64,000 nt of DNA, taken from contig NZ_CP030040.1 in assembly GCF_003260995.1 (NCBI RefSeq), positions 269,386 through 333,385 on the forward strand, in the 5' to 3' direction. Below, one piece after another: positions 17,057-27,100 of this stretch. The translations under genes and the position numbers were made by a program. The notes below the pieces were generated by a model. The model was not told the DNA's origin and made no database searches. It was given only the letters and a program-made list of their open reading frames with translations. The DNA comes from Acetobacterium sp. KB-1 (GTDB lineage Bacteria > Bacillota > Clostridia > Eubacteriales > Eubacteriaceae). Within the stretch, counting starts at the first letter, position 1; each line of letters opens with the position of its first letter.

Positions 17057-18613
17057 CTAGCTAAACATCAGCATCTCTAGGAAATCCAGATCATCCTGAT
17101 TGGGGAGGTTTTTACTGGAAAGACGGGCGTCAAAAACCATGATGTATTTGTTCTCCGGGTCAAATTTTGGCCAGACGATCTGTCCCTTATATTCTTCTTT
17201 GAAATTGGGATTACCAAATTTAATAAAATTGACCCAGGATTGTTGCATGATCCACGATAAATTACTGACCTTAGTTGTTCGCCGTTGTCCGATTCCGTTA
17301 CCAAAGACAAAGGGCAATTCCATGCCATGGGCCGTATTAAGTCCGACAATTTTGAGGATGGCCGGATCAAAATCAAAATTATAAAAATAGACATCTTCTC
17401 CCAACTGTGCGTATACTTTAGCCATCATCACCATTCCAATTAGGAAAGCCGAATAGGTATAGATTTCCAGGGCTCGATCGAGAGGTGAGTGGTCATCGTC
17501 GACAAAAAAATGGTCCAGCGCTTTTGGTGCACGTTCAGGACCAAAGGTATGATAGCAGAGCATCTGATAAATACCCAGATTGGTGTGGCCCTTTATAAAT
17601 AAGGAAGATTCATCAGTATTGTACCCGACCAGCATTTTAACCGTATTGACGTCACCGCTTTTGAGCGCCTTAACAGGATCTTTGGGGAGAACTACGCCAT
17701 CATATACCGGCCAGAAACCGAAAGCTTTGGGAACACTCGACTGGTCTGCTTTGACCATTGAGAGGGCGGCAAAAACGTCACCGGGAAGGGCTCTTAGCTG
17801 ATCCAGACCATTTAAAGAATCCTCGACGCCGTATAAGTTACATAAGAGTTTTCCGTTATCCATCGTTTTTTCCAAATCACCCCGGTTAAGCGCAGAAAAA
17901 GCTGAAATTGAGAAGATCGATCCGCTTTCAACAATGGCCTGGTGAAAAAGACCTTTGGCCAGCGGGGAAAGCATCAGGGCCGTGACACTATATGCACCGG
18001 CTGACTGACCGCCGATGGTGACTTGATGGGGGTCCCCGCCAAAGGTTTCAATGTTCTCCTGAATCCATTGCAGGGCCAGGATCTGATCCAGTAATCCGTA
18101 ATTGCCAGTGGTCCCGGCTTCCTCAAGCAACCCCCGGGTAGCGAGGAATCCCAAAGCACCGAGCCGGTAGTTAATGGTGACCACCACCACCCCTTCCTGA
18201 GCCATTCGTCCGCCGTCATAAACAATTTCAGAGCCGGAGCCCGAGGAAAAAGCACCACCGTGGATAAACACATAAACCGGATAGCGATCCTCTGGCGTTA
18301 GCGCTGGCGTCCAGACGTTTAAAAACAGACAGTCTTCGCTTTTGCCGTCCATTTGATAGGTGCCGGGGGAATCAAGGGTTATCCCCCCCATTTGAAGCGA
18401 GGAATTACCGTATTTTGAACAGTCAAGGACCTCTTCCCAGGGTGGCATTGGTTCGGGCGCTTTAAACCGCCGGTTGTCGATCGGCGGCATCGCGTAGGGA
18501 ATTCCTTTATAGTAGGACAGTCCCCGGCGGAATTGTCCTTGAACAGGCCCGCAGTGGGGCCTGAGGATTGGTCGTTTTGGTAAGGCTGTTTTATCAGTGG
18601 TGAAAAATGACAT
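17057..18613 (-). CDS. Type B carboxylesterase (para-nitrobenzyl esterase family)
   Basis: This 518-residue alpha/beta hydrolase matches carboxylesterase type B. Visible are the N-terminal GLSYYKGIPYAMPP, the oxyanion motif FIHGGAFSSGSG, the nucleophile elbow GGQSAGA, and a late GLNTAHGMELPFVFG that supplies the catalytic His. No signal peptide is present, so it is likely cytoplasmic. The physiological ester is unknown. The ATG has AAAGGAG upstream. It is a single gene between the CheW fusion and tmcAL, with no clear operon partner. Confidence 0.92.
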   Translation of the reverse strand: MSFFTTDKTALPKRPILRPHCGPVQGQFRRGLSYYKGIPYAMPPIDNRRFKAPEPMPPWEEVLDCSKYGNSSLQMGGITLDSPGTYQMDGKSEDCLFLNVWTPALTPEDRYPVYVFIHGGAFSSGSGSEIVYDGGRMAQEGVVVVTINYRLGALGFLATRGLLEEAGTTGNYGLLDQILALQWIQENIETFGGDPHQVTIGGQSAGAYSVTALMLSPLAKGLFHQAIVESGSIFSISAFSALNRGDLEKTMDNGKLLCNLYGVEDSLNGLDQLRALPGDVFAALSMVKADQSSVPKAFGFWPVYDGVVLPKDPVKALKSGDVNTVKMLVGYNTDESSLFIKGHTNLGIYQMLCYHTFGPERAPKALDHFFVDDDHSPLDRALEIYTYSAFLIGMVMMAKVYAQLGEDVYFYNFDFDPAILKIVGLNTAHGMELPFVFGNGIGQRRTTKVSNLSWIMQQSWVNFIKFGNPNFKEEYKGQIVWPKFDPENKYIMVFDARLSSKNLPNQDDLDFLEMLMFS

Positions 18614-18686
18614 GGTGTTCTCCTTTTTAGTGAAACTTAAGTTGTAGCGAAACAGTTCGCAATGATTGTGAACGGGTACGCGCGAT

Positions 18687-19931
18687 TTAAAATTGAATGG
18701 GGCCTTGAATGTAATCCCGATGATAGCAATAGTTTATTTCGTAAAATTGATTATGAAAGTCCGTCGCTCGACAATCGTAGTATAACATTTTTCTTTGGGT
18801 GGGGGTCAATGAAAACCGACTCTTTTTTAAACTTGTTAAAATAGGCAGTTGTCCGCGAGCTTTAATCGCTCTCAGGATAGTTTTGCCTTTTTCATTAAAC
18901 CCCAGTACCCGTAGATAAGGAACAAAGGATTCAGTTAGGAAAAGTTTTAAGAGCTCTTTATCAAGTTCCAGGAGCCGATTGCATAAGATCCGGCGAACCC
19001 GGGTTTTAGGGATACGCTTAGAAATAATACCATTGACGCATTCGTCCAGGGTTGTGGCAACTTTTAGAGTATCTCGAATTTTATGCTCCAGGCCTTCACT
19101 GACGTAGGGGGTGTTTTTTAGATGTTTTACATCATGAGAAAGAATCAGCAGCCGTAATGCATTAAGAAATAAGTCGTCGCCGTTGGGGTTAAAATTTTTT
19201 TTAAATGGCAGAATCAGATCTTCACTTAAATAAGGAAGTTTGTGATCAAGCATTTTTAGAATAGCAGACGCTGACTCCGGGTTGGCAAGCGCATCAAATA
19301 ATATCTTTCGTATCCCACTGGCACTGAGAAAGCTTGACGGCAATAGACTATGATAATCGGCACCTTGTCGTTTAACCGTCATTGAACGGATATTGCTTTG
19401 AGTTTTATGAAGGGCTTTGAGATATTCCAGGGCCAGAATGTTGTTGGGAGTTTTTAAGAGATCGCCAGCTTCGTGACCTAAATAGGAACGGATGGTCAAT
19501 TCTCTGGCTCGAGGAAAAGAAACACCGGATGATAAAGCCTCTTTAAGGAAGCTTTTAAATTCAGCGGGTTCGTGAACGAGTATTTCAGCCAGACTGGTTA
19601 GCGGCTGGATATGCCCAAATTCGGAACCAAAAGAAAGAACATCAACAACCCCAGTGGCGTTAAAAATTTTAATTCCCCCATAAGCAAAGGCTTCGGCACT
19701 TTGGCAGGCGTAACCAAAGGGAAGTTCGCAGACCAGATCAACACCAGAAGACAAGGCCAGTCGGGCGCGTTCCCATTTGTTAAGTAGTGCAAAATCGCCA
19801 CGCTGGGTCAGGTTGCCGCTCATTAAAACCATCACACCATCACACTGACTCTCTTTTTTTGATGCTTCAATTTGCCAGGCATGTCCCATGTGAAATGGAT
19901 TATATTCAGCGATAATACCAAGAATTTTCAT
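18687..19931 (-). CDS. tmcAL: tRNA(Met) cytidine acetate ligase (TmcAL/YlbM)
   Basis: TmcAL activates acetate with ATP to acetylate the wobble cytidine of elongator tRNA-Met. The 414-residue protein has the nucleotidyltransferase start GIIAEYNPFHMGH, followed by VMVLMSGNLTQRGDFALL and CELPFGYACQSAEAFA, all characteristic. It is divergent from ackA, whose product supplies acetyl-phosphate or acetate; the neighbourhood with ackA and yceD is common in Firmicutes. The ATG is preceded by GAGAGAGG. Confidence 0.93.
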   Translation of the reverse strand: MKILGIIAEYNPFHMGHAWQIEASKKESQCDGVMVLMSGNLTQRGDFALLNKWERARLALSSGVDLVCELPFGYACQSAEAFAYGGIKIFNATGVVDVLSFGSEFGHIQPLTSLAEILVHEPAEFKSFLKEALSSGVSFPRARELTIRSYLGHEAGDLLKTPNNILALEYLKALHKTQSNIRSMTVKRQGADYHSLLPSSFLSASGIRKILFDALANPESASAILKMLDHKLPYLSEDLILPFKKNFNPNGDDLFLNALRLLILSHDVKHLKNTPYVSEGLEHKIRDTLKVATTLDECVNGIISKRIPKTRVRRILCNRLLELDKELLKLFLTESFVPYLRVLGFNEKGKTILRAIKARGQLPILTSLKKSRFSLTPTQRKMLYYDCRATDFHNQFYEINYCYHRDYIQGPIQF

Positions 19932-20080
19932 ATTAGCCTCTCTCTTGTTAAAAAAATAGCAATTTTTTCACTTATTATCAAAATATGACAAAAAAATAAT
20001 GGTATTCTTAGCATATTACTGTTATTATATAGAACGTATGAAGTGTAATCAATCTAAAAACTAAAGGAGAGTAATTATTA

Positions 20081-21271
20081 ATGAATGTACTTGTTATTAA
20101 CTGCGGTAGTTCTTCACTAAAATATCAATTGCTTGATATGACCACTGAAGAGGTTTTAGCTAAAGGTTTAGTTGAAAGAATCGGTATTGAAGGATCTGTT
20201 TTGGTTCACGAAGCGCCAGGTCAAGACAAGGTGAAATTGGTACAACCGATGAAGACCCATAAAGAAGCTTTGAATCTTGTCATGGCAGCTTTAGTTGATC
20301 CTGCTCATGGAGTAGTGAAGTCTTTGGAAGAAATTTCTGCTGTCGGTCATCGAGCTGTGCATGGTGCTGAAACTTTCTCTGATTCAGTCGTTATTGATGA
20401 TGCGGTTATTAAAAGTTTGGAAGAGTGCTCAGAATTAGCACCGCTTCACAATCCTGCTAACTTGATTGGAATTAATGCTTGTCGGGAGTTACTGCCAAAT
20501 GTACCAATGGTAGCAGTATTTGATACCGCTTTCCATCAAACCTTGCCGGGCGAAGCTTTCATGTATCCACTCCCTTATGAATTATATGAAAAATTCAAGA
20601 TCAGAAAGTATGGCTTCCATGGAACATCCCATAAATTTGTGAGCCAGGCTGCGGCTGAATTAATGGGTAAAAAACTTGAAGACCTGAAACTGATTTCTTG
20701 CCATTTAGGTAATGGTGCCAGTCTTTGTGCCATTAAAAACGGAAAATCGGTTGACACTTCAATGGGATTGACTCCACTGGCCGGATTGGAAATGGGAACG
20801 CGTTGCGGTGACATTGATCCTGCTATCATTCCTTTCCTGGTTAATAAAGGCTATACAGTAGATGAAGTTGATAATATCATGAACAAAAAGTCTGGTGTGC
20901 TTGGCGTTTCTGGAATCAGTTCAGATTTCCGCGATGTTGAAGGTGCCGCAAACAGTGGTAATAAACGGGCTCAGTTAGCACTGGATATTTTTCACTATCG
21001 GGTTCGTACTACCATCGGCGCTTATGTTGCGGCCATGGATGGGGTAGACGGCATTATCTTCACCGCTGGTTTAGGTGAAAACTCAACAACTTCGCGAGCT
21101 GCAATTTGTGGTGGTTTAAAATACTTGGGAATTACGCTTGATCCTGTTACCAACAGCAAGCGCGGCGAAGCGACTGTTATCTCTGATAAAGACTCTAAAA
21201 CAACCGTTATGGTTATACCAACCAATGAAGAATTAATGATTGCCAGAGACACCTTAGCGTTAGCTAAATAA
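20081..21271 (+). CDS. ackA: Acetate kinase
   Basis: AckA interconverts acetyl-phosphate and acetate with ATP formation, the substrate-level ATP step of acetogenesis. The 396-residue protein has [11 protein letters not shown] at the start, [31 protein letters not shown], and a C-terminal FTAGLGENS and AICGGL. The ATG follows AAAGGAGAG. No pta gene is next to it in this window, so phosphotransacetylase must lie elsewhere. Downstream is a promoter lying inside an inverted repeat that may also end the ackA transcript. Confidence 0.97.
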   Translation: MNVLVINCGSSSLKYQLLDMTTEEVLAKGLVERIGIEGSVLVHEAPGQDKVKLVQPMKTHKEALNLVMAALVDPAHGVVKSLEEISAVGHRAVHGAETFSDSVVIDDAVIKSLEECSELAPLHNPANLIGINACRELLPNVPMVAVFDTAFHQTLPGEAFMYPLPYELYEKFKIRKYGFHGTSHKFVSQAAAELMGKKLEDLKLISCHLGNGASLCAIKNGKSVDTSMGLTPLAGLEMGTRCGDIDPAIIPFLVNKGYTVDEVDNIMNKKSGVLGVSGISSDFRDVEGAANSGNKRAQLALDIFHYRVRTTIGAYVAAMDGVDGIIFTAGLGENSTTSRAAICGGLKYLGITLDPVTNSKRGEATVISDKDSKTTVMVIPTNEELMIARDTLALAK

Positions 21272-21286
21272 TGTAAAGTATTTCAC

Positions 21287-21330
21287 TTGACAAAACGGGC
21301 AATCGTCTATATAATGATGATTGCCCGTTT
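21287..21330 (+). promoter_or_regulatory. Consensus promoter embedded in a perfect 12-bp inverted repeat
   Basis: TTGACA (21287-21292), a 17-bp spacer and TATAAT (21310-21315) match the consensus fully. The arms AAACGGGCAATC (21293-21304) and GATTGCCCGTTT (21319-21330) enclose the -10 box. It starts the yceD-rpmF unit. The repeat could be an operator or part of the ackA transcript end. Confidence 0.85.
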
Positions 21331-21341
21331 GGAGTGATAAA

Positions 21342-21800
21342 ATGAATTTTGAAATCAATAAGCTATTGCAGGAAAAAATAATCCCTTTTGAATTTGTTGT
21401 AAAAAATACGGATTTAAATGATATAGAGGGAGAACTGGATGAAAATGGCGCTTTCGTGCGTGGAACCATCGAAAAAGTATCGAAAGGTAATTTTCTGGTG
21501 AATTTCACCCTTGAGATGACCATGATCTTTCCCTGTGCGCGTTGCCTAGAACCAACCCCCATTGATTGTCTTTATGACTATACGGATACGGTAACGGTTG
21601 AAGAGGATGAAGCAATACTTGATTTATTGCCCATCGTTGAAGAATGCATTTATATTAATGAACCTTTCCGTGTACTGTGCAGTGAAGAATGTGCGGGTTT
21701 GTGTCCAAAATGCGGCAACAATTTAAATCACGAGCAATGCGAATGCGACAAATTTGGTGATTATGATCCGCGATTTGAAGCGTTGAAAAAATTATTGTAA
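21342..21800 (+). CDS. yceD: YceD/DUF177 family protein
   Basis: This 152-residue protein belongs to the YceD (DUF177) family, encoded next to rpmF in most bacteria and linked to 23S rRNA accumulation in plants and some bacteria. It carries the CARCLEP motif and a C-terminal CSEECAGLCPKCG segment with NHEQCECD, likely metal binding. I begin at the ATG at 21342, six bases past GGAGTG. rpmF follows after 34 bases. Confidence 0.9.
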   Translation: MNFEINKLLQEKIIPFEFVVKNTDLNDIEGELDENGAFVRGTIEKVSKGNFLVNFTLEMTMIFPCARCLEPTPIDCLYDYTDTVTVEEDEAILDLLPIVEECIYINEPFRVLCSEECAGLCPKCGNNLNHEQCECDKFGDYDPRFEALKKLL

Positions 21801-21834
21801 GTGAAATGACTTTACTATTTAGGAGGTGTGAGTG

Positions 21835-22014
21835 ATGGCTGTACCAAAGAGAAAAACTTCTAAGTCCAGAAGAGACAAAAGAAGAACACATTACAAATTA
21901 AATATTCCAGGAATGAGTACTTGTCCAAAATGTGGTGAAATTAAATTGCCTCATCGAGTTTGCAAGTCTTGTGGCACATACAAAGACGTTAGCGTTATCA
22001 GCTTTAACGAATAA
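21835..22014 (+). CDS. rpmF: Ribosomal protein L32 (zinc type)
   Basis: This 59-residue protein is L32 of the large subunit, beginning [17 protein letters not shown], with the zinc pairs CPKCG and CKSCG. The ATG at 21835 follows AGGAGGTGTG. A strong terminator begins at its stop codon. Confidence 0.98.
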   Translation: MAVPKRKTSKSRRDKRRTHYKLNIPGMSTCPKCGEIKLPHRVCKSCGTYKDVSVISFNE

Positions 22015-22037
22015 ACAGAGTCTAGACTCTGTTTTTT
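22012..22037 (+). terminator. Terminator after rpmF
   Basis: The palindrome AACAGAGTCTAGACTCTGTT is followed by T residues and starts at the rpmF stop codon. Confidence 0.9.
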
Positions 22038-22082
22038 CTCTATCTGGGATTATTTTAGGCCCGGATATTTTTATTGATTGTA

Positions 22083-22111
22083 TTTACTGAATCGGTTTTT
22101 TCTGGGATAAT
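22083..22111 (+). promoter_or_regulatory. Possible promoter of plsX
   Basis: TTTACT (22083-22088), a 17-bp spacer and GATAAT (22106-22111) precede plsX by 26 bases. I do not see a FapR-like site. Confidence 0.5.
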
Positions 22112-22137
22112 AGACAGATACAAAGGAGGGCGTTAGT

Positions 22138-23133
22138 TTGAATATTTTTTTAGACGCCATGGGTGGCGATGACGCGCCCTATCAAATCGTAAAGGGTGCC
22201 ATTGATGCGGTTAAGGAATATGACGTCAAGCTGACCCTGGTGGGTCGCCGGCCGGCTATTTTAGAAGAGCTTTCAAAATACGATTACCCTGATGACAAAA
22301 TTGAAATTCTGCATGCCGAAACCGTCATAGAAAATACCGAAGATCCCGCCATGGCGATTCGGCGAAAACCGGATTCGTCTTTAGTTGTGGCACTTGATGA
22401 AATGAAGAACCGAGAAAATGCAGTGCTGATTTCAGCTGGAAGTACCGGGGCACTTTTATCCGGGGGATTATTAAAACTGGGCCGGATTAAGGGAATCAAA
22501 CGTCCTGCTCTGGCAGCAACGCTGCCCAAAAGTGACGGCGTATTTGTTCTTATTGATACCGGTGCCAATGCCGATTGTAAACCGGAGTATTTGGAACAGT
22601 TTGCCCAATTAGGAAAAATTTATTCAGAAAATGTTTTAGGTAAAACAGATCCGGGGATCGGACTCATTAATATCGGTGCTGAAGCAAAAAAAGGAAACAG
22701 TCTTGTAAAAGCGGCCTATGAGCTTTTGGAAGCTGGGGATTTTAATTTTTTGGGCAATGTTGAAGCACGCGATATTCCCGAAACGAAGGCTGATGTGTTA
22801 GTCTGCGATGGATTTACGGGCAACATCGTATTGAAATTAACCGAAGGTATTTCTGCTTATCTGCTTAAAAAAATGAAGACGTCAATCATGAGTAACACCA
22901 AGGGTAAAATTGGAGGAATGCTGATTAAAGATAATTTGAAAAGCTTCAAAAAACAATTTGACTATGCCGAGTATGGCGGTGCTCCCTTTTTAGGTGTAAA
23001 AGGTGGTATTATCAAAGCTCACGGTAGCAGTGATGCTTTTGCGATTAAAAATGCGGTGCGACAGAGTATTAAGTTTATTGAGAATGATGTGTTGAAAAAA
23101 ATTACTGATAATGCAAAAAACAGGGAGGCTTAA
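22138..23133 (+). CDS. plsX: Phosphate acyltransferase PlsX
   Basis: PlsX converts acyl-ACP to acyl-phosphate for phosphatidic acid synthesis at the membrane. The 331-residue protein has the typical DAMGGDDAP start, SAGSTGALL, KRPALAATLP, DTGANADCKPEYL and VCDGFTGNIVLK motifs. The start is a TTG, eight bases after AAAGGAGGG. acpP follows immediately, so substrate carrier and enzyme are co-transcribed. Confidence 0.96.
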   Translation: MNIFLDAMGGDDAPYQIVKGAIDAVKEYDVKLTLVGRRPAILEELSKYDYPDDKIEILHAETVIENTEDPAMAIRRKPDSSLVVALDEMKNRENAVLISAGSTGALLSGGLLKLGRIKGIKRPALAATLPKSDGVFVLIDTGANADCKPEYLEQFAQLGKIYSENVLGKTDPGIGLINIGAEAKKGNSLVKAAYELLEAGDFNFLGNVEARDIPETKADVLVCDGFTGNIVLKLTEGISAYLLKKMKTSIMSNTKGKIGGMLIKDNLKSFKKQFDYAEYGGAPFLGVKGGIIKAHGSSDAFAIKNAVRQSIKFIENDVLKKITDNAKNREA

Positions 23134-23136
23134 GTC

Positions 23137-23361
23137 ATGGATGAACGATTTTTAAAAGTTACGGCAATTATTTCAGAGCAATTGGATGTTGATATTGAAA
23201 AAATTACCCTTGAAACCTCACTCATTGACGATCTGGAAGCAGATTCACTGGATGTGGTTGAGCTGATTATGGCGTTTGAAGATGAATTTGGAACTAAAAT
23301 TGACGAAAGTGCATTAGAAAATATCCAAACTGTAGGAGATATCATCAACGCAATTTCCTAA
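23137..23361 (+). CDS. acpP: Acyl carrier protein
   Basis: This 74-residue acidic protein carries the phosphopantetheine serine in DSLDVVELIM (Ser near residue 36). It holds acyl chains in fatty acid synthesis. It lies three bases after plsX, and the ATG is preceded by GGGAGG. About 150 bases without a clear element separate it from rnc. Confidence 0.97.
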   Translation: MDERFLKVTAIISEQLDVDIEKITLETSLIDDLEADSLDVVELIMAFEDEFGTKIDESALENIQTVGDIINAIS

Positions 23362-23511
23362 GAAGATTAAAGGGTGTCGCTGAGAAACAATGGCACCCAC
23401 CTTCTCCTTATTCAGGAGACTGTGCGTTATCTTTTCTGGTTTGCTTCTTTTCATGGGGAATAGCGAGAAACGCTCAGGCGAACTCTCGTAATCGATAAGG
23501 GGGGATATTAA

Positions 23512-24177
23512 GTGACAATCGAAGAAAAAATCGATTACCGTTTCAAGAAAAAAGAGTTATTAAAAGTTGCCTTAACGCATAGTTCACATTCAGGAAATTC
23601 GACCAACAACGAACGACTTGAATTCTTGGGGGATGCAGTATTGGAACTGATTATCAGTGAGTATTTATTTTTGTCTCACAAATTATCTGAGGGTAAAATG
23701 ACGAAAATCCGTTCCAATATTGTATGTGCCGAGTCTCTTTCCAAGGCTGCCTATGAACTCCAGTTGGGAGATCATATTTTCTTGGGAAAGGGTGAAATTG
23801 TAACTGGGGGAAGGCAACGGAAATCGAACCTTGCCAATGCCTTTGAGGCCCTGATTGGGGCTGTATTTTTAGACAGTAATTTTGAAATAACCCGGAAAGT
23901 TGTTCTGAAAGTGTTGGAAAGTAATATCGCTCTGGCTTTGTCCGGTGCGCTGGTAAAAGACTATAAAACGGAACTTCAGGAGTATATTCAAAAGAACAAT
24001 GACAATGTTATTGAATATGTCCTGGACCGTTCTGAAGGACCGGAACACAACAAAACCTTTTATATTAAATTGATTTTTAATGGCGATTGTGTGAGTCATG
24101 GCATCGGTAAAAGCAAAAAAGAAGGGGAGCAGGACGCCGCTAAAAACTATTTGCTTAAGACGAGAAGACTAAATTGA
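23512..24177 (+). CDS. rnc: Ribonuclease III
   Basis: RNase III cleaves double-stranded RNA in rRNA and mRNA maturation. The 221-residue protein has the signature NERLEFLGDAVLE, a second acidic motif ANAFEALIGAVFLD, and a C-terminal double-stranded RNA binding domain from about 150 (DYKTELQEYIQ, GIGKSKKEGEQDAAK). The start is a GTG, after GGGGG. smc follows after nine bases, a common Firmicutes arrangement. Confidence 0.96.
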   Translation: MTIEEKIDYRFKKKELLKVALTHSSHSGNSTNNERLEFLGDAVLELIISEYLFLSHKLSEGKMTKIRSNIVCAESLSKAAYELQLGDHIFLGKGEIVTGGRQRKSNLANAFEALIGAVFLDSNFEITRKVVLKVLESNIALALSGALVKDYKTELQEYIQKNNDNVIEYVLDRSEGPEHNKTFYIKLIFNGDCVSHGIGKSKKEGEQDAAKNYLLKTRRLN

Positions 24178-24186
24178 GGTGAGGGC

Positions 24187-27100
24187 TTGTATTTAAAAAA
24201 ATTGCGATTGTCGGGGTTTAAATCATTTGCAGACCCTGTAAGCCTTGAGTTTTCAGAAGGTATTTCTGCAATTGTGGGCCCTAACGGCAGCGGAAAGAGT
24301 AATATCACTGATGCCATCAAATGGGTTTTGGGTGAACAAAGCATTAAATCCCTTCGGGGTAAAAAAATGGAAGATGTCATCTTCTCAGGAACAGAAAAAA
24401 AACAAGCCTCCGGTTATGCCGAGGTTGTTTTGATTTTAGACAACAAAGAGGGTTCGTTGGAAAACTATCCCCAGGAAATAGCGATCTCACGGAAACTATT
24501 TCGGTCCGGCGAAAGTGACTATGCCATTAATAAAAAAAGCTGTAAACTAAAAGAGATCCACAGTATTTTTATGGATACCGGTTTGGGGAAAAACGGTTAT
24601 TCATTAATCAGCCAAGGGAGTATCGAAAATATTTTATCGAGTAGTCCCACTGAGCTGCGGAATATCTTTGAAGAGGCTGTAGGTATTGTTTCCTATAAAA
24701 CTAAAAAAAACGAAGCCGAAAAAAAATTGGAGCAAACTCAGGGACACTTGGATCGGCTGCGAGACATTATGGCAGAAATAGAAAAACAGGTGGGCCCCTT
24801 AAAAAACCAATCTCGGAAGGCTAAAAGCTTTTTAACCCTCTATGAGGAGTTAAAGACTGTCGATCTGGTGATTTTCTATCGAAAAATGAGCGGCGCGGTC
24901 ACGGAACTGAAAGTATTAAAAAAAAATCTTGAGGAACAACTAAAAAGTTGTGAACAAATCGAAGCAATTATCAGAAAAAAGGATGAATTGTATCAAAAAC
25001 TGACCATTGAGAATCGTGAATTGGACCTTTTAGCGGACTCGGAAAAGAAAAATCTATCGGTGCTCAGAGCCGATTTCGATCGGGTTCAGCGGGAAGATAT
25101 CCGTTGTAAAAGTCAGTTGGAAGCGAATCAAATAACCCAGGAACGCTTAAAAAACGAAGGTGAAAGCTTGACCTCCCGAATTGCGGCAACACTTAAGCGG
25201 ATTGATGGACTGGAACTGGAGAAAAATGTCTTGCTAGAGAACCTCGTGACAAAAGAGGCAGTCAGAGGTGAACTGGAAAATACCCTTAATCTTTTACTCT
25301 GTGCAGAACAGCAGGAAAAAGATCGGATCAAAGCAACTCAAGAGGCCGTTCTAAATCAGCAATCGCTTTGCGAAAAACTCGAAATGAAGCGTTTAGAAAT
25401 TAAAACGGCCATTCAGGAAGCAAAGACGGAGTCATCTTTTATCAAAAAGTACCTGGATGAAACAGGAGCCAGTCAGGATCAAGTCGCTGCGGATCTAAAG
25501 CAGCAAAAACAAGAGATGAGTAGTCTGTTGGCAGAAAAAGAGCAACGGAAAGACCAGTACCAGAAGTTGCAAATCCAGTATCAACACAGTTTGGACGAAC
25601 AAAAGCAACTCCAGAATCAGGTTCACCTGATTTCTAATAATTTGAAAGTTAATGCTTCCAAGGTAGAGTATTTAAAAAATATTCAAAAAAATTATCAGGA
25701 TTACTTCCCAACCATTCGTAAACTGATGACATCAGAAAAGCTGCTCGGCCCGGTGATCCATGAGGTTTTTGGGCCGGTTGGCGAACTCATCTCGACTGAG
25801 GCCAGATATCTTCAGGCCATTGATATTGCTTTAGGTGCTAAAAGTCAGAATATTGTCGTTGCCAGCGTTAAGGTTGCCAGTGATTGTATTAATTTGCTCA
25901 AGAAAGAGCGTCTTGGTCGGGCAACATTTTTGCCCCTGGATAATTTAAAATACAGTTTAGTTGATGAAAAAACCCGGGCAGTGCTTAAAAATACTTCCGG
26001 AGTCGAGGGGATTGCCAGTGACTTGGTTAAAACCGATGCGGCTTATGAAGTGGTCATTAAAAGTCTTTTGGGACGAATCATCGTCGCCAGAGATTTTGCT
26101 TCGGGAAAAGATATCCAGAAGAAAACGGCTTCTAAGTTTACCGTTGTAACCCTGGGAGGTGAAATCTTTTACCCTGGCGGAGCCATTGTCGGGGGACAAA
26201 GCAAGGACAACCGGCAGTCGCCGCTTTCTAAGAAGATTGAAATCCAGAATTTGCAAAAAGAAATGGATCAGCAAAAAAAAGCCCTGGATGCGATCAAAAA
26301 CCAGGATGTGACGGTGCAAAAATCTCTGACCCAGGTAGTCGATCAATTAAAGGAACTGGAAACGGGGTATAACCGCTGCAAACAAGCGCTGTGGGAGAAG
26401 AACAAGACAATTGAGGACTTGAGCCGAAAACAGCGTGAAAGTACGCAGTCGATTTCGTCTCAGGAGCAAAAGCTTCAGGCACTCAGTCAGAAGCTGGAAC
26501 AGTTAAATATTGAGCTGACTAAAATCGAAGCATCATATAATCAGGCCAAGGAAGCCACAAAAGGTCAGGAAACTGATGATCAGGCTCATATGATCAGACA
26601 ACAACTGGACGATTTGCGGTTAAAAATATCAGAAAGCCAAATGGTTATCACTCAGATCAAAGGAGAAATCGCTGGGTTTGATCAGCAAATCGTCTTGATG
26701 CAGGAACAATTAAGCCACCAGACAGCCAGAAAAACGACTCTGGAAGCTGAAATGGCGGGTTACCTAAATGAATCCCGCGAATTGATCCGACTTCAGGAAA
26801 AACTGGGGGCGGATCATCAGCTGCTAAGCAAAAAAATTGAATCCCATCGTGACAAAAATAAACAAGCGATGGAACTGCAAAAAACGAATGCCCAGCGGCT
26901 GGAGACGCTACAGGAAGAAATAAAAAATGACAATCACCAATTGATTATTGACAACGACAGAAAAAATACCATTTCGACTCAACTAAACAGTCTGCAGCTA
27001 CAGATGAACCATTGGGAAGAGAATATCTATAAGAGCTATGAAATTAACTATTTAATGGCTGAAGATGCCTATCAGCAGTTGGAGGCGGAGCACAGCCTTG

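Noticed and set aside
23362..23511. Regulatory RNA between acpP and rnc
   Set aside because: Only weak hairpins (GGGTGTC against GGCACCC) are visible and no known motif is present.
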